DNA of 64,000 nt from Methanobrevibacter sp. (GCF_017406825.1 NZ_JAFQXT010000051.1:1-64000), one strand, 5' to 3'; counted from the stretch's first letter, positions 19,457-28,884 are shown. Notes: generated from the sequence alone by a model not told the origin. A program made the numbers and translations.

Positions 19457-20709
19457 ATCACCTTTGTATTTACAGTTCCGTCATCAAATTCAATGTCAAT
19501 TTCATCTCCAACTTCCACATCTTTCGCTGAGGATATAACTTTATCTCCGGATTTTGCCATAGCATAACCTCTTTTCAATGTTAAAAGCGGATTGAGGATT
19601 TCTAATTTGTTGAAATTTTTCATATATCTATCTTTTTTTGCTTTAATAATCTCTTCAGGTTTTTTCAAGACAATTGAGTTTTCTATCCTGAATAACTTAT
19701 TTCTATTTTGCGAAATAATGGTCTTGGATGAGTAGTCCAGTTTATTAATTAAGTTATCCAATTGCATTCCTTTTATCTCATAAATCGATTCGGGATTTTT
19801 CAAAACGTTTTTTTGAGATATATGGCTCAGTCTTGTCCTGTTTTCCACTATCTTATTTTCAATACTTTTGTTTATCCTGTTTGAAAGTTGACCGATGTTA
19901 TTTTTCACTTCCCGTATATTGGGAACCGCCAGCTCTGCAGCGGCCGTTGGAGTGGCAGCCCTCTTATCGGCTACAAGGTCAGCTATCGTAAAATCAATTT
20001 CATGGCCTACCGCACTTATGATGGGGATTTCACATGCATAAATTTCTCGTGCAACTATCTCCTCATTGAACGGCCATAAATCTTCAATGCTGCCTCCACC
20101 GCGTCCGACAATCAGTGTGTCGATGTCAAATTCCTGTGCATGCCTAATTTGTCTGACAATTTGAGGCGCGGCCTGGTTGCCCTGAACCAGTGTTGAAAAT
20201 ATTAATATTTCAGATATTGGATACCTTCGCTTTATTGTGGTTATGATGTCTCTTATGGCAGCTCCGGTTTTGGCGGTAACAACACCAATCCTTTTGGGAT
20301 ATTTGGGTATTTCTTTTTTATGAGTCTCTTCGAATAATCCCTCTTTATCAAGGTCTTTTTTCAATTGTTCAAATCGGGCAAATAAATCTCCAATTCCGTC
20401 CTTTTCAATCTTTGTTACATATAACTGGTATTTTCCGTCAGTTTCATAAACCTCAATTTTCCCCTTGACAATTACCTTCATGCCATTTTCAGGTTCAAAT
20501 TCAAGGAATCTCTGCTTATTGAATTTGAAAAATACTGCGGGAATCTGAGATTTTTCATCTTTTAAAGTAAAATAACTGTGCCCGCTGGGGTAATTTCTAT
20601 AATTGGAAATTTCACCTTTTATCCGAATATTTTTCAGATTCGGATCTCTTTTCAACATTTTGTTGATATGGGCATTAATCGCAGATACTGTGAATATCTC
20701 ATTTTCCAT
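19453..20709 (-). CDS. xseA: Exodeoxyribonuclease VII large subunit
   Basis: The catalytic large subunit, 418 residues. An N-terminal OB-fold (VSAINAHINKMLKRDP to VYETDGKYQLYV) binds single-stranded DNA. The nuclease domain carries GVVTAKTGAAIRDIITTI, the invariant GRGGGSIEDLWPFNEE and AVGHEIDFTIAD. The C-terminal part is a long helical region that binds XseB, ending in LKRGYAMAKSGDKVI. GGTGAA precedes the ATG. The pair probably arrived by ancient transfer from bacteria. Confidence 0.95.
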   Translation of the reverse strand: MENEIFTVSAINAHINKMLKRDPNLKNIRIKGEISNYRNYPSGHSYFTLKDEKSQIPAVFFKFNKQRFLEFEPENGMKVIVKGKIEVYETDGKYQLYVTKIEKDGIGDLFARFEQLKKDLDKEGLFEETHKKEIPKYPKRIGVVTAKTGAAIRDIITTIKRRYPISEILIFSTLVQGNQAAPQIVRQIRHAQEFDIDTLIVGRGGGSIEDLWPFNEEIVAREIYACEIPIISAVGHEIDFTIADLVADKRAATPTAAAELAVPNIREVKNNIGQLSNRINKSIENKIVENRTRLSHISQKNVLKNPESIYEIKGMQLDNLINKLDYSSKTIISQNRNKLFRIENSIVLKKPEEIIKAKKDRYMKNFNKLEILNPLLTLKRGYAMAKSGDKVISSAKDVEVGDEIDIEFDDGTVNTKVI

Positions 20710-20835
20710 AAATTCACCTTGAAATCAATATTGTTATTATATTGTTAGTATTTAATACAATTTTGCTTTTGGATATGATTTTTAGAAACAATTAATTAAT
20801 ATTAAGAACAATTTTATATTAAAAGGTGTTTTTTT

Positions 20836-21066
20836 ATGAGAATTAAAGATGAATTATTTGGAAAAGAGGTCCTTGATGCGGACGTTCAAATTGTTGGAAA
20901 GGTTTCCGATGTTGTTCTAGATAAGGACACATTTGAAATTACAGATTTAGTACTTAAAAAAACCGGAATATCCGAACAAATAAAATCCAGTGAGAATATG
21001 GTTCCAATGGAACTCGTGAAAGTCATTGGAGATAAAATCCTACTTAAAGGTGAAGATGATTTATAA
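20836..21066 (+). CDS. Small PRC-barrel domain protein
   Basis: A 76-residue PRC-barrel protein ([20 protein letters not shown], then [15 protein letters not shown], then [18 protein letters not shown]). It is a paralogue of the protein at 1623-1907 but without the acidic tail. Its stop overlaps the pyrE start (TAATG), so it is translationally coupled to pyrE. AAGGTG precedes the ATG. No functional residue can be named. Confidence 0.78.
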   Translation: MRIKDELFGKEVLDADVQIVGKVSDVVLDKDTFEITDLVLKKTGISEQIKSSENMVPMELVKVIGDKILLKGEDDL

Positions 21067-21593
21067 TGCCTTCAAAAGAATATCTTATTGAACTGCTGAA
21101 AGAAAATGAGGTTTTTCTTGAAGGGGATTTCACTTTATCCTCCGGAAAGAAAAGCAATTATTACATTAACATGAAAAAGGCCATTACCGAGCCTGAAATT
21201 CTCTCCACAATTTCAAAATTAATAACTGAAAGAATTGCTGGGGATAACATTGATAAAGTTGCAGGTCCAGCATTGGGAGCTGTTCCCATAGCCACTGCCG
21301 TTTCTTTAGAGTCAGGATTGCCATTATTAATGATTCGTAAAGAAAAAAAGGGTTACGGTACTTCAAAACTCATTGAAGGTGAATTGAACCGGGATGATAA
21401 TGTCATTGTTGTCGAAGACGTTTCAACTACAGGCGGTTCACTTCTAAAAGCAATTAAAGCTATTCAGGACAATGGCGGCAATGTCATCAGGGCTTTTGTT
21501 GTTGTCGACAGACAGGAAGGGGCTGTTGAAGAGTTTGAAAAAGAGGGCATCGCTCTTGAGCCTTTAATAAGTGTTAATGAATTTTTCGACTAA
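21066..21593 (+). CDS. pyrE: Orotate phosphoribosyltransferase
   Basis: PyrE joins orotate to PRPP to give OMP in pyrimidine synthesis. The 175-residue protein has the type I PRTase fold with the PRPP loop [19 protein letters not shown] near residues 115-133. [18 protein letters not shown] at the N-terminus and [15 protein letters not shown] in the flexible loop are also typical. The start codon lies in the stop of the PRC-barrel gene, and no independent ribosome binding site is near. Confidence 0.95.
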   Translation: MPSKEYLIELLKENEVFLEGDFTLSSGKKSNYYINMKKAITEPEILSTISKLITERIAGDNIDKVAGPALGAVPIATAVSLESGLPLLMIRKEKKGYGTSKLIEGELNRDDNVIVVEDVSTTGGSLLKAIKAIQDNGGNVIRAFVVVDRQEGAVEEFEKEGIALEPLISVNEFFD

Positions 21594-21625
21594 AAAAATA
21601 AAATTATGATGAAAAATTAATTTCA

Positions 21626-22132
21626 TCATTTTTTAACATGATGGACAAAATGAGGCAATTCATCAATGATTAAAGATAATGCTGTTTTAACAGCATTCGG
21701 AGAACCAGGCATTGAAAATATAATCGTTTTTTTATATATTCCCGCTGTTGCTCTTGAAAGAAGAGCGGCAGAGCCAATTTCTTCATAAGATTTCGCTCTG
21801 AAAAGTTCTCCAAATCCCTCAATTCTTTTTTCAAAAAGTGATTCAACTGTTTCGACAGTGATGTCACGGGTATCCAAACCTGTTCCACCATTTGTTAAGA
21901 TAACATCAATTTCTAGAGAAACCATATCTTCGATTGCATTGATCAAATCTGAAGGTTCATCCGGAATCAGAATTTTTGATTTCAGTGCATATCTGGCTTC
22001 AATCTCTTGAGCCATATATTTTCCGGACAAATCCAGTTTCTCTGATTTTCTACTGTCACTAAGTGTGATTATTCCACATGATATGTCGTTGGATGATTCT
22101 TTTTTATGCATTTCAGCAGTATCACTTTTCAT
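21626..22132 (-). CDS. moaB: Molybdopterin biosynthesis MoaB/MogA-type protein
   Basis: A 168-residue molybdopterin-binding protein that would adenylylate molybdopterin before metal insertion. Formylmethanofuran dehydrogenase needs the tungsto- or molybdopterin product. Motifs are ISCGIITLSDSRKSEKLDLSG at the N-terminus (broken here for length: LSDSR is the key part), LTNGGTGLDTRDITVE for the ligand loop, and FSMPGSPNAVKTAL. GGGAG precedes the ATG. It is the last gene of a run with three regulator genes upstream, spaced by 4 bases. Confidence 0.92.
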   Translation of the reverse strand: MKSDTAEMHKKESSNDISCGIITLSDSRKSEKLDLSGKYMAQEIEARYALKSKILIPDEPSDLINAIEDMVSLEIDVILTNGGTGLDTRDITVETVESLFEKRIEGFGELFRAKSYEEIGSAALLSRATAGIYKKTIIFSMPGSPNAVKTALSLIIDELPHFVHHVKK

Positions 22133-22136
22133 TGTT

Positions 22137-22451
22137 TTACTCCCTTTTATCCAATTCTTTTTTGATTAAATAGTATTCATCAAGATTCTTAATTAATTTC
22201 TCTGTAGGATGGAAGTAATAAGTTTTATTGAATTTGTTTCTTGTAATGAATTTATGTTCCTGCATTATGTTCGTATGATGAATAATTGTTTTATAGTTTA
22301 GTTCTAACATTTTTGATAACTGATTTGCGTTTGTTGGATTTTTTAATATTTCATCCAGAATTCTCACTGTTGTTTTTCCACCTTCGCGACTTATTAACAG
22401 ATCCACTAGTTCTTGATTTTTTAATGACCATATTACTAGATTTTCTTCCAT
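22137..22451 (-). CDS. Winged-helix transcriptional regulator (ArsR-like)
   Basis: A protein of about 104 residues that is a single winged helix: GGKTTVRILDEILKNPTNAN, QLSKMLELNYKTIIHHTNIM as the recognition helix, and TYYFHPTEKLI as the wing. I start it at the ATG at 22451 because GGAGG lies 5 bases upstream; an in-frame ATG at 22463 precedes that site. It overlaps the end of the preceding regulator by 16 bases. No ligand domain is present, so it may act with the two larger regulators or sense through oligomerisation. Confidence 0.75.
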   Translation of the reverse strand: MEENLVIWSLKNQELVDLLISREGGKTTVRILDEILKNPTNANQLSKMLELNYKTIIHHTNIMQEHKFITRNKFNKTYYFHPTEKLIKNLDEYYLIKKELDKRE

Positions 22452-23254
22452 AGTTTCCTCCATCGATAATGATTTATGAGAGTTCTAGCCCATTTAAGAG
22501 CATTTTCATCTTTAGCGATTAATATTTGGGAATCATCATAGTGCCCGTCATCAAAGAATAACGACAGGGACATGAACTCTTCAGAATAAGTTAAAAATAA
22601 CTTTAAATTATCATTTAAACAGTTCACAATAACCTTTTCATTATTCAATATTCTTTCATTAAATAATTCATGATTTTGCAGTGAGTTTAAAATTTCCCGA
22701 TTAATCACTAAGTCCAAACTCTCTAATTTATTCTTTTCTAATAAATCCATTAAATACTTAAAGTGGTTCTCGGAGTAAATCGGCAATATTATTTTCATGC
22801 GGGTTGCATTGGATATCAGTTGAAGGTATGCATTAAAGGCGTTTGATAGGTTGCTTGTGGTTGAGCTGACGCACTCTGCATCCTTCAGGAGATAGATGTT
22901 CTTCAGCAGGTCTTCGGGTATTGACGCTAAGTCATGATTGTTCCAAAAATCCTTGCTTTTGTTGACCGAATGCCAGTTTTCGATGAGTTTGATCATATTT
23001 GTTGTCAACAGATAGCCGTTGGATGTCAGTTCATATGATTTTTTAGCTTTTTTAACAAGATTTATTGTTTCAAGCTCTTTCAGTCCGTGCAATATTGTAG
23101 CGGACGGTTTTTTCAAGTCTTTCCTTAAATCATCAAGATTTTTCGGATTGTCATAAATGCATAAAAGTAATCTGGACCTCATTCCTGATGATAGGATATA
23201 TTTTATGCCGCTGAATTCGTCTGTCAGTTCCTTTTTTGTTTCGATATTGGTCAT
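22436..23254 (-). CDS. Winged-helix regulator with FilR1/DUF1724-type C-terminal domain
   Basis: A 272-residue regulator. Residues 15-90 form a winged helix (SGMRSRLLLCIYDNPKNLDD, KKPSATILHGLKELETINLV). Residues 100-270 match the layout of the FilR1 (DUF1724) domain of methanogen regulators, including the KDAECVSSTTSNLSNAF and LFFDDGHYDDSQILI segments and the terminal W-A-R-x-L-I-N-H-Y-R-W. Its ATG overlaps the stop of the paralogue upstream (ATGA). Related FilR proteins respond to acyl-homoserine-lactone-type signals in Methanothrix, but no ligand is known here. Confidence 0.8.
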   Translation of the reverse strand: MTNIETKKELTDEFSGIKYILSSGMRSRLLLCIYDNPKNLDDLRKDLKKPSATILHGLKELETINLVKKAKKSYELTSNGYLLTTNMIKLIENWHSVNKSKDFWNNHDLASIPEDLLKNIYLLKDAECVSSTTSNLSNAFNAYLQLISNATRMKIILPIYSENHFKYLMDLLEKNKLESLDLVINREILNSLQNHELFNERILNNEKVIVNCLNDNLKLFLTYSEEFMSLSLFFDDGHYDDSQILIAKDENALKWARTLINHYRWRKLWKKI

Positions 23255-24042
23255 TGTGTCACCTGCTTTTTGATGTGTTCAAATAATTCTCTTGCCCATA
23301 GATTTGATTTCTGATTGTCTGAAATCAGAATTCTGTTCTGGTCAAAGCTGCCGTCATTTTTAAACAGGCCTAAGCTGATGTTGTTGTTGCAGATTGTCAG
23401 ATACAGGTTCAAATCATCTTTAAAGTTGTAGACATTCAGCTGATTATTCTTTTTGGCCGCAAGCCTTGTTTTCCTGTCGATTCTGTTAATCAATTCTTTG
23501 AAAATGCTTTGAGGAATTATTAGCTCAACTTCCCCATGGTCATTCAAAACGTTTTCAATCAATTTCGGATATTCCGGATGAAGATAGGGAAAGATTGCCT
23601 TAACATTTCCGGATTCCATCAGCTGCTTTTTTATGATATTGTGGGTTTTGAAAATGTCAGTCGGTGTTGTTTCAATTATATGTGAGTCTTTCAGATAGGA
23701 AATGTTCTTCACAGAATCTATGCTGAGCTGATTTATGTCATGCTTTCCCCAGAATGCGTCAAAGTCATTTATCAAATCAACGCTCTGCTTGAATTCCATC
23801 AGAGAGTTGAAATACACTTCAGTCATGGGATTGACATGATACTTCTTGTTTGATTTTGTAATGTAGTTCCTTTTCTCTAATTTCCCGATGTTGCTTGAAA
23901 CTGAGCTGTAAGTTATATTGGTCTTTTTAACGATTTCTCTGATGTTATGGGGCTGCTTATTCAGTTCGCTTAAAATTTTCAATCGAATTTCGGACTTTGC
24001 AAGGAATTTAATGTCATTTTCAATGTTCTGGTTATTATCCAT
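23251..24042 (-). CDS. Winged-helix regulator with FilR1/DUF1724-type C-terminal domain
   Basis: A paralogue of the next gene. The N-terminal winged helix is KSEIRLKILSELNKQPHNIR with ITYSSVSSNIGKLEKRNYI. The C-terminal domain runs from about residue 90 and ends with GLFKNDGSFDQNRILISD and LWARELFEHI, parallel to its neighbour. Three in-frame ATGs compete (24057, 24048, 24042). I prefer 24042, because GGAGG falls between the first and second and is 8 bases before the third. It is the first gene of a four-gene run ending in moaB, and the region upstream carries phased 11-base repeats. Confidence 0.8.
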   Translation of the reverse strand: MDNNQNIENDIKFLAKSEIRLKILSELNKQPHNIREIVKKTNITYSSVSSNIGKLEKRNYITKSNKKYHVNPMTEVYFNSLMEFKQSVDLINDFDAFWGKHDINQLSIDSVKNISYLKDSHIIETTPTDIFKTHNIIKKQLMESGNVKAIFPYLHPEYPKLIENVLNDHGEVELIIPQSIFKELINRIDRKTRLAAKKNNQLNVYNFKDDLNLYLTICNNNISLGLFKNDGSFDQNRILISDNQKSNLWARELFEHIKKQVTQ

Positions 24043-24138
24043 ATTCATATCCTCCATGTATCATCATTGAAATTTTACTAAAATTTCGATGTATCTTCAT
24101 GTATTTTTAGTTTAAGCTTTTAAATTTAAATAATTTTT

Positions 24139-24237
24139 TCAAAAGGTCTCATAAATCTCTCAAAAATCAATTATAAAGGTATTACAAGCTTTTCATATAA
24201 CTCTCATATAACTCTCATAAAGGTCTCACAAATGCAT
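24139..24237. repeat. Phased 11-bp direct repeats between the regulator operon and nob1
   Basis: Four abutting 11-mers occupy 24194-24237: CATATAACTCT, CATATAACTCT, CATAAAGGTCT and CACAAATGCAT. A second group at 24139-24160 has TCAAAAGGTCT and CATAAATCTCT. One helical turn per unit puts every copy on the same face of the DNA, which suits cooperative binding of a small winged-helix regulator. The region is the divergent promoter of nob1 (start 24289) and the regulator genes (start 24042). Confidence 0.7.
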
Positions 24238-24288
24238 TGAAAACGGGCGAACTAAGATTTATTAATTTGTAACTTTAAATATAGTAAT

Positions 24289-24792
24289 ATGGAAATTTGT
24301 TATGTGCTGGATGCATCAGCGTTCATTAATGGATTTAAACTGATTTCAAATAATAACTTCACCATTCCCGAAATCACTGCCGAAATCAAGGATTTTGAAT
24401 CTAGACTGGTCCTTGACATGGCGATTGACGAGGGCAAGATAATTATTCAGGATGTCGAAACGGAATACATTGGCGAAGTTGAAAAAGTCATATCCGAATC
24501 GGGTGACGTTTTGAGATTGTCCGGCGCCGACAAGAAGCTGATAGCTCTGGCATTAATGTTGTCTGACAAGGGGAAAAACGTTAAGGTTATCAGTGATGAC
24601 TATACAATTCAGAATTCCTTAAAAATCATGGAAATTCCATATTCCAGCATAATAACCGAGGGCATTAAAGGCGTTTATAACTGGAAAAAGGTATGTGAAG
24701 GCTGTAAAAAGGAATATGGTGATGATTATCCTTTTGATGACTGCGAGATATGTGGATCTCGAATATTTAAAAAACGTATTAAGGTGGATTAG
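24289..24792 (+). CDS. nob1: Endoribonuclease Nob1 (PIN domain and zinc ribbon)
   Basis: NOB1 cleaves the 3' end of pre-16S/18S rRNA in ribosome maturation. The 167-residue protein has a PIN domain with acidic residues in YVLDASAFINGF (Asp8) and in the VISDDYTIQNSL segment. A C-terminal zinc ribbon has CEGCKKEYGDDYPFDDCEICG, with four cysteines in two C-x2-C pairs. No ribosome binding site is seen; a TATA-like TTTATTAAT about 30 bases upstream suggests a leaderless message. Confidence 0.92.
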   Translation: MEICYVLDASAFINGFKLISNNNFTIPEITAEIKDFESRLVLDMAIDEGKIIIQDVETEYIGEVEKVISESGDVLRLSGADKKLIALALMLSDKGKNVKVISDDYTIQNSLKIMEIPYSSIITEGIKGVYNWKKVCEGCKKEYGDDYPFDDCEICGSRIFKKRIKVD

Positions 24793-25908
24793 ATGAAAAT
24801 CGGAATAGTTGTCCATGGCCCGAATATCATTGATTCAGGTTATGCTTTGAAATTAATAGATTTGCTTAAGGACTATGGGGATATTAAGGCAAGGCTTGGA
24901 GGGACTATGGGAAGAACTGCAGTAATCGATGCAAGTTTGGAAGATGTCATAGACATTTCACGCAAATTGGTTCCAAGCGATTCTTTAAAGATATTTCATG
25001 ATGATGATGTGGATGCGATATTCCTGCTTAATTATGGAAAATCCGATGTCACAGGCCAGGTTTTCGGATACAAGGTTTACACCCATTATGCCGATAAAAT
25101 TGCAGATAATGACATTCCGGTGATTCAAATAGAACGCCCGGGAGAATCTGACGGCAGCATAATCCCATGGAATAATGATCTGGAGATTGTTAGGGAGCTG
25201 TCATTTAAGTTGGGTTTGGATATTGTAAAGCCTGAAGAGGTCTATGAAAGACACATTAAGCAGGACAATGCCGCTTTAAATCAAAGAATAGTCCATGGGG
25301 TAAGCCCAGGTGAAAATATCATGGTCAACAGTGTTGTCATAGGAAAGACCAGCTCCGATAAATTGACACTGATTGCAAGGGATAATCATATTGTCAATAT
25401 CATCGGAGGCGAACTGAAGGGCCATGGCCTTGAGAAATTAGGGGAAGTCGACCTTGACAGTGCAATCATAAAAACCGGCCTTTTAAGGAATGCCAAAGTC
25501 ACTCCAAGGGTTATTTCAACAGATAAATCAGAAAATTTTAAGGTAACATTCCTTGATCATGCGGGGGAGGATGTTTATCGATTTAGGGACTCGAATCTTG
25601 TCATAACTGTCGGGGACGACACGACATTGATATCTTCCGATATTCTTTACAGATTCGATATACCTGTAATTGGAATAACTGATGGAGATTTGGACAAGGT
25701 TGTGGAGGATGGATTCAAGGTTAAGAATTCCATCATCTTTGAGGTTGAAAGCGGTTTTGATGACATCTGCGGTCAAAATATTAAAAGGGAAATCTTCAGG
25801 GACAAAGAGGATTCATATGATTTTGCAAACATCGATGAAGTTAAAGTCAAGATTGAAGAAATAATAAAAAATATTAACTGCAAATATAAAATTAATTATA
25901 TTAATTAA
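24793..25908 (+). CDS. DUF2117 family protein
   Basis: A 371-residue protein matching DUF2117, found in methanogens. The N-terminus KIGIVVHGPNIIDSGYALKL and the GGTMGRTAVIDASLEDVI segment are the most conserved parts. The middle has two acidic DDD-rich turns, and the C-terminus holds VDGFKVKNSIIFEVESG-like and CGQNIKREIF stretches. There are no cysteine clusters or membrane helices. GGTGG precedes the ATG, abutting nob1, and mmp2 follows 15 bases later, so it is probably co-transcribed with a rRNA nuclease and a methanogenesis marker. Function unknown. Confidence 0.75.
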   Translation: MKIGIVVHGPNIIDSGYALKLIDLLKDYGDIKARLGGTMGRTAVIDASLEDVIDISRKLVPSDSLKIFHDDDVDAIFLLNYGKSDVTGQVFGYKVYTHYADKIADNDIPVIQIERPGESDGSIIPWNNDLEIVRELSFKLGLDIVKPEEVYERHIKQDNAALNQRIVHGVSPGENIMVNSVVIGKTSSDKLTLIARDNHIVNIIGGELKGHGLEKLGEVDLDSAIIKTGLLRNAKVTPRVISTDKSENFKVTFLDHAGEDVYRFRDSNLVITVGDDTTLISSDILYRFDIPVIGITDGDLDKVVEDGFKVKNSIIFEVESGFDDICGQNIKREIFRDKEDSYDFANIDEVKVKIEEIIKNINCKYKINYIN

Positions 25909-25923
25909 ACTGGAAGTGTAAAA

Positions 25924-26913
25924 TTGGATTTTAAAAATCTTGTTAAGGAAATTCAAGAATTTAAGGGAGTGTCACGTAAAAGCTCAATCGATAATGTAAT
26001 ATCTCTTCTAAAGGAATCATATAATGTTTCAGGAGATGTTGTAATAGACATAGGCGATGATGCTTCAGCCATTGACATTGGAAATAATCAGGTCATACTG
26101 CTTGCTGCCGACGGAATATGGGGGGACATCATGAATGTAAACCCCTATTGGGCAGGATATTGCTCAGTACTTGTCAATGTAAATGACATTGCTGCAATGG
26201 GAGGAAAACCATTGGCAATGGTCAATATAATGTCAATAAGCAATGATGACATTTACGAGGATTTATTGAATGGAATCAAGGACGGATGTTTGAAATTCAA
26301 TGTCCCCATGGTGGGAGGACACCTTCACCCCGACGGCGAAGTCGACTCATTGGGCGTAGCCATTGTAGGAATAGCTCAAAAAGATAAGATGATCACCAGT
26401 TTCGGGGCGGAAGTTGGAGACAGGGTTATTGTCGCAATAGACCTTGACGGCAAGCCCCATGAAATGTTTAGCTTAAACTGGGACACCACTTATGACAAAG
26501 ATGCAAAGCTGGTTCAGGACCAGATTACTGCAGTCCAATACTTGGCGGAACATGATTATATAAAATCAGGAAAAGACATTTCAAATCCGGGAATATTGGG
26601 AACTCTTGAAATGCTTCTCGAGACTTCCGGAAAAGGAGCTATTGTCAATCTGGAGGATATTCCAAGAAATGAAAGAATTGAATGGGTAGACTGGCTCAGA
26701 TCGTATCCAGGTTCAGGTTTTGTTTTTACAGCAAGCGAGGAAAAATGCGATTTTATCAAGGAATATCTGGCAAAATACTCTATTGAAGCAAATGTCGTCG
26801 GTGAAGTAACTGACTCTAATTCACTTTATTTAAACTATAAAGACGAGCAGATGGAAGTTTTTAATCAGGAAAAGAATCCTGTTTTTATTTCAGATCGTGT
26901 TTTGAGGAAATAG
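25924..26913 (+). CDS. Methanogenesis marker protein 2 (AIR synthase-like)
   Basis: A 329-residue protein of the PurM/selenophosphate-synthetase fold and the family known as methanogenesis marker 2, confined to organisms with methyl-coenzyme M reductase. Seen here are [45 protein letters not shown] and [15 protein letters not shown], which form the ATP-binding site. The start is TTG at 25924. Marker 2 is thought to act in MCR maturation or activation; this rests on co-occurrence and on reported association with the activation complex. It follows DUF2117. Confidence 0.88.
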   Translation: MDFKNLVKEIQEFKGVSRKSSIDNVISLLKESYNVSGDVVIDIGDDASAIDIGNNQVILLAADGIWGDIMNVNPYWAGYCSVLVNVNDIAAMGGKPLAMVNIMSISNDDIYEDLLNGIKDGCLKFNVPMVGGHLHPDGEVDSLGVAIVGIAQKDKMITSFGAEVGDRVIVAIDLDGKPHEMFSLNWDTTYDKDAKLVQDQITAVQYLAEHDYIKSGKDISNPGILGTLEMLLETSGKGAIVNLEDIPRNERIEWVDWLRSYPGSGFVFTASEEKCDFIKEYLAKYSIEANVVGEVTDSNSLYLNYKDEQMEVFNQEKNPVFISDRVLRK

Positions 26914-27036
26914 GGACTGTTCTCGATTGAATTTTGATTTCATTTGAAGGATGTCCATATATAATTTAATTGGGAATAATATCTTGAATCGGAATTTTTC
27001 ACATCTATGAAATTTTCATTGGAGAAATTATTCTTA

Positions 27037-27840
27037 TTACTTTTTCTTTTTATTCATTTTTTGGGCTTGTTTATAGAATAGGTAGACAATTATCATTGAT
27101 ATGCCGTATGTGATTATTTTATCAAGTATTGTTTTTGCATTGATAATGCTATTTGTTGGGTAAAATATTGTTTTCCCAATAGTTAGGAATATAAGTAGAG
27201 CATATAACGCTATTGTTATTGCTAGGAAATATAAACATCCTTTTTTAGTTCTAATTTCAAACGGAGCAATCCTGTTTATAACATGAGGTAGGACCAGTAT
27301 GGCTTGGAAAATCAATGTTATAATCAGAACAATATTCTGATTGATATCTGAATTTAAAATGAAACTAAATCCAAAAATACCTGCTATTAAGCTAATTATC
27401 GGATAAATTGGAGGATAACCTAAGAGAATTTCATTATTAACAATACAACTTGAATCATTAAATGGTTTTCTTCCAAATATCAAACTAATGATCGGTATAA
27501 TGAAAAATACTGAGCATTGCAAACTTTTTGAGAAAAATCCCATAAAATAAGAACAACCTAAAATCAGGTATAGTAATGCAGGCAACCATACAGAAAAAAG
27601 TAAAGTTTGATACTGATAAGTTGAAAACATATGGACTTCAGATAGTACCTCATAATGTTGTTCAATTGGTTCTTTAAAAATAAATGGAAATGTAAGGCTA
27701 TAAGCCATAACATAAAACAAAGACAATATTAAAAAACAAAAAATATCATGAGTAATCAAATAATCATTAATTTCACTGATTGTTGGAACTAATAATATGC
27801 ATTGAATAACAATTAATACTTGTATACCATATCTATCCAA
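27037..27840 (-). CDS. Polytopic membrane protein of unknown function
   Basis: A protein of about 267 residues made of seven or eight hydrophobic segments (for example YGIQVLIVIQCILLVPTI, FLILSLFYVMAYSLTFPFIF, VFFIIPIISLIFG), so it lies in the cytoplasmic membrane. A cluster of four lysines ends it (KMNKKKK). I use the TTG at 27840 because AGGGG stands 7 bases upstream; the frame is open to 27888. It overlaps or abuts the frameshifted gene upstream, with which it probably forms a unit. I do not recognise a family. Confidence 0.6.
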   Translation of the reverse strand: MDRYGIQVLIVIQCILLVPTISEINDYLITHDIFCFLILSLFYVMAYSLTFPFIFKEPIEQHYEVLSEVHMFSTYQYQTLLFSVWLPALLYLILGCSYFMGFFSKSLQCSVFFIIPIISLIFGRKPFNDSSCIVNNEILLGYPPIYPIISLIAGIFGFSFILNSDINQNIVLIITLIFQAILVLPHVINRIAPFEIRTKKGCLYFLAITIALYALLIFLTIGKTIFYPTNSIINAKTILDKIITYGISMIIVYLFYKQAQKMNKKKK

Positions 27841-27865
27841 TTTAATTCCCCTTTCATAAAATTTT

Positions 27866-28884
27866 TCATAAATATAATCCTTGAACAAAACTGTAAGCAG
27901 TACTACCTAAAGCTTCTTTATCCCCGACAGCATACTTATTTAATTCATAACCAATCACTATTAAACTAATTCCAATCAAAAAAGGGATTAGAATAGGTGT
28001 TGATATCGTACCAACAATTAAAAGAGGTATTGAATACTCTAAAAGAATTGCTGCACTGGATAATGATAAACTTGCGGTCACTTCAGCTAAAATTTTTTTA
28101 TCTTTTTCACTGAGTATAAAACTATAATTGGAACTTATATTTCCTTTGTATCTAAGTTGTTCGGTTATTGAACCCACCATTACCTCCACGAACAGGAATG
28201 GGCAGGTCGTATTGCCTGCTTGTGATATTGCTCCCTTGTATGTAAAATTATCATAATTGATTAAATCATATATTAATCCTGAATTTATATTGTATAACCA
28301 ACTGCAATTTTCATTATCTTCTAATTGTATTGTTAGAGTTTCATTATCAGTTGTTATTGTGTAGTTTCTACCATTTAATATTTCTGTAAAAATTGTATTT
28401 AATGAGGAATTGCTTTTTCTACCGGTTAATTCTAAGGATTTTGATTCTATTTCTCCTAACAATAATGATGATATTGCTTTGCATATGTAGGCATCATTGG
28501 TTTGGTGCCGTTGAATTCTAATCCTAAGATCGGATTTGTTGTATGTATGTATGCATTGTAATTAAAATCAATTCCACTCAAAACAACTGCACACCCGTTG
28601 CGGGAATTATCATAAAAATAAAAAGTAAAATTGGTATCATTCCCATATACTTTATCAAGATTGCCACAAATAATAGAGGAATAATTGTTTGATAAAAGCA
28701 TATTGTCTTCAGATTCTTCTTGTATAACTTGTGATGTACTCAGTTCTTTCTCACTGAGGGTTAGGTTTTCACAGGTATCACTAATTTCCAAACAAGTAGT
28801 ATCATTCGTGTTTTCCGCTGAAACATGGGATATACTAATGCAGAAAAATAATACAATTATAATTAAACAAAATTTTGATTTCAT
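27866..28884 (-). pseudogene. Frameshifted gene for a secreted or membrane-anchored protein
   Basis: Two overlapping frames form one protein. The first (28884 down to 28456) begins with a signal peptide, KFCLIIIVLFFCISISHVSA, followed by Asn/Ser/Glu-rich sequence. It reads EFNGTKP and then runs into a short non-homologous tail and stop. The second frame, entered at about 28499-28504, continues as NDAYICKAISSLLLGEIES. One missing base restores a protein of about 340 residues. The second half ends in hydrophobic helices (YSIPLLIVGTISTPILIPFL). Either a real mutation or a base-calling error explains it. No family is recognised. Confidence 0.65.

Noticed and set aside
24139-24237. CRISPR array
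   Set aside because: Units are 11 bases, abutting and without spacers.
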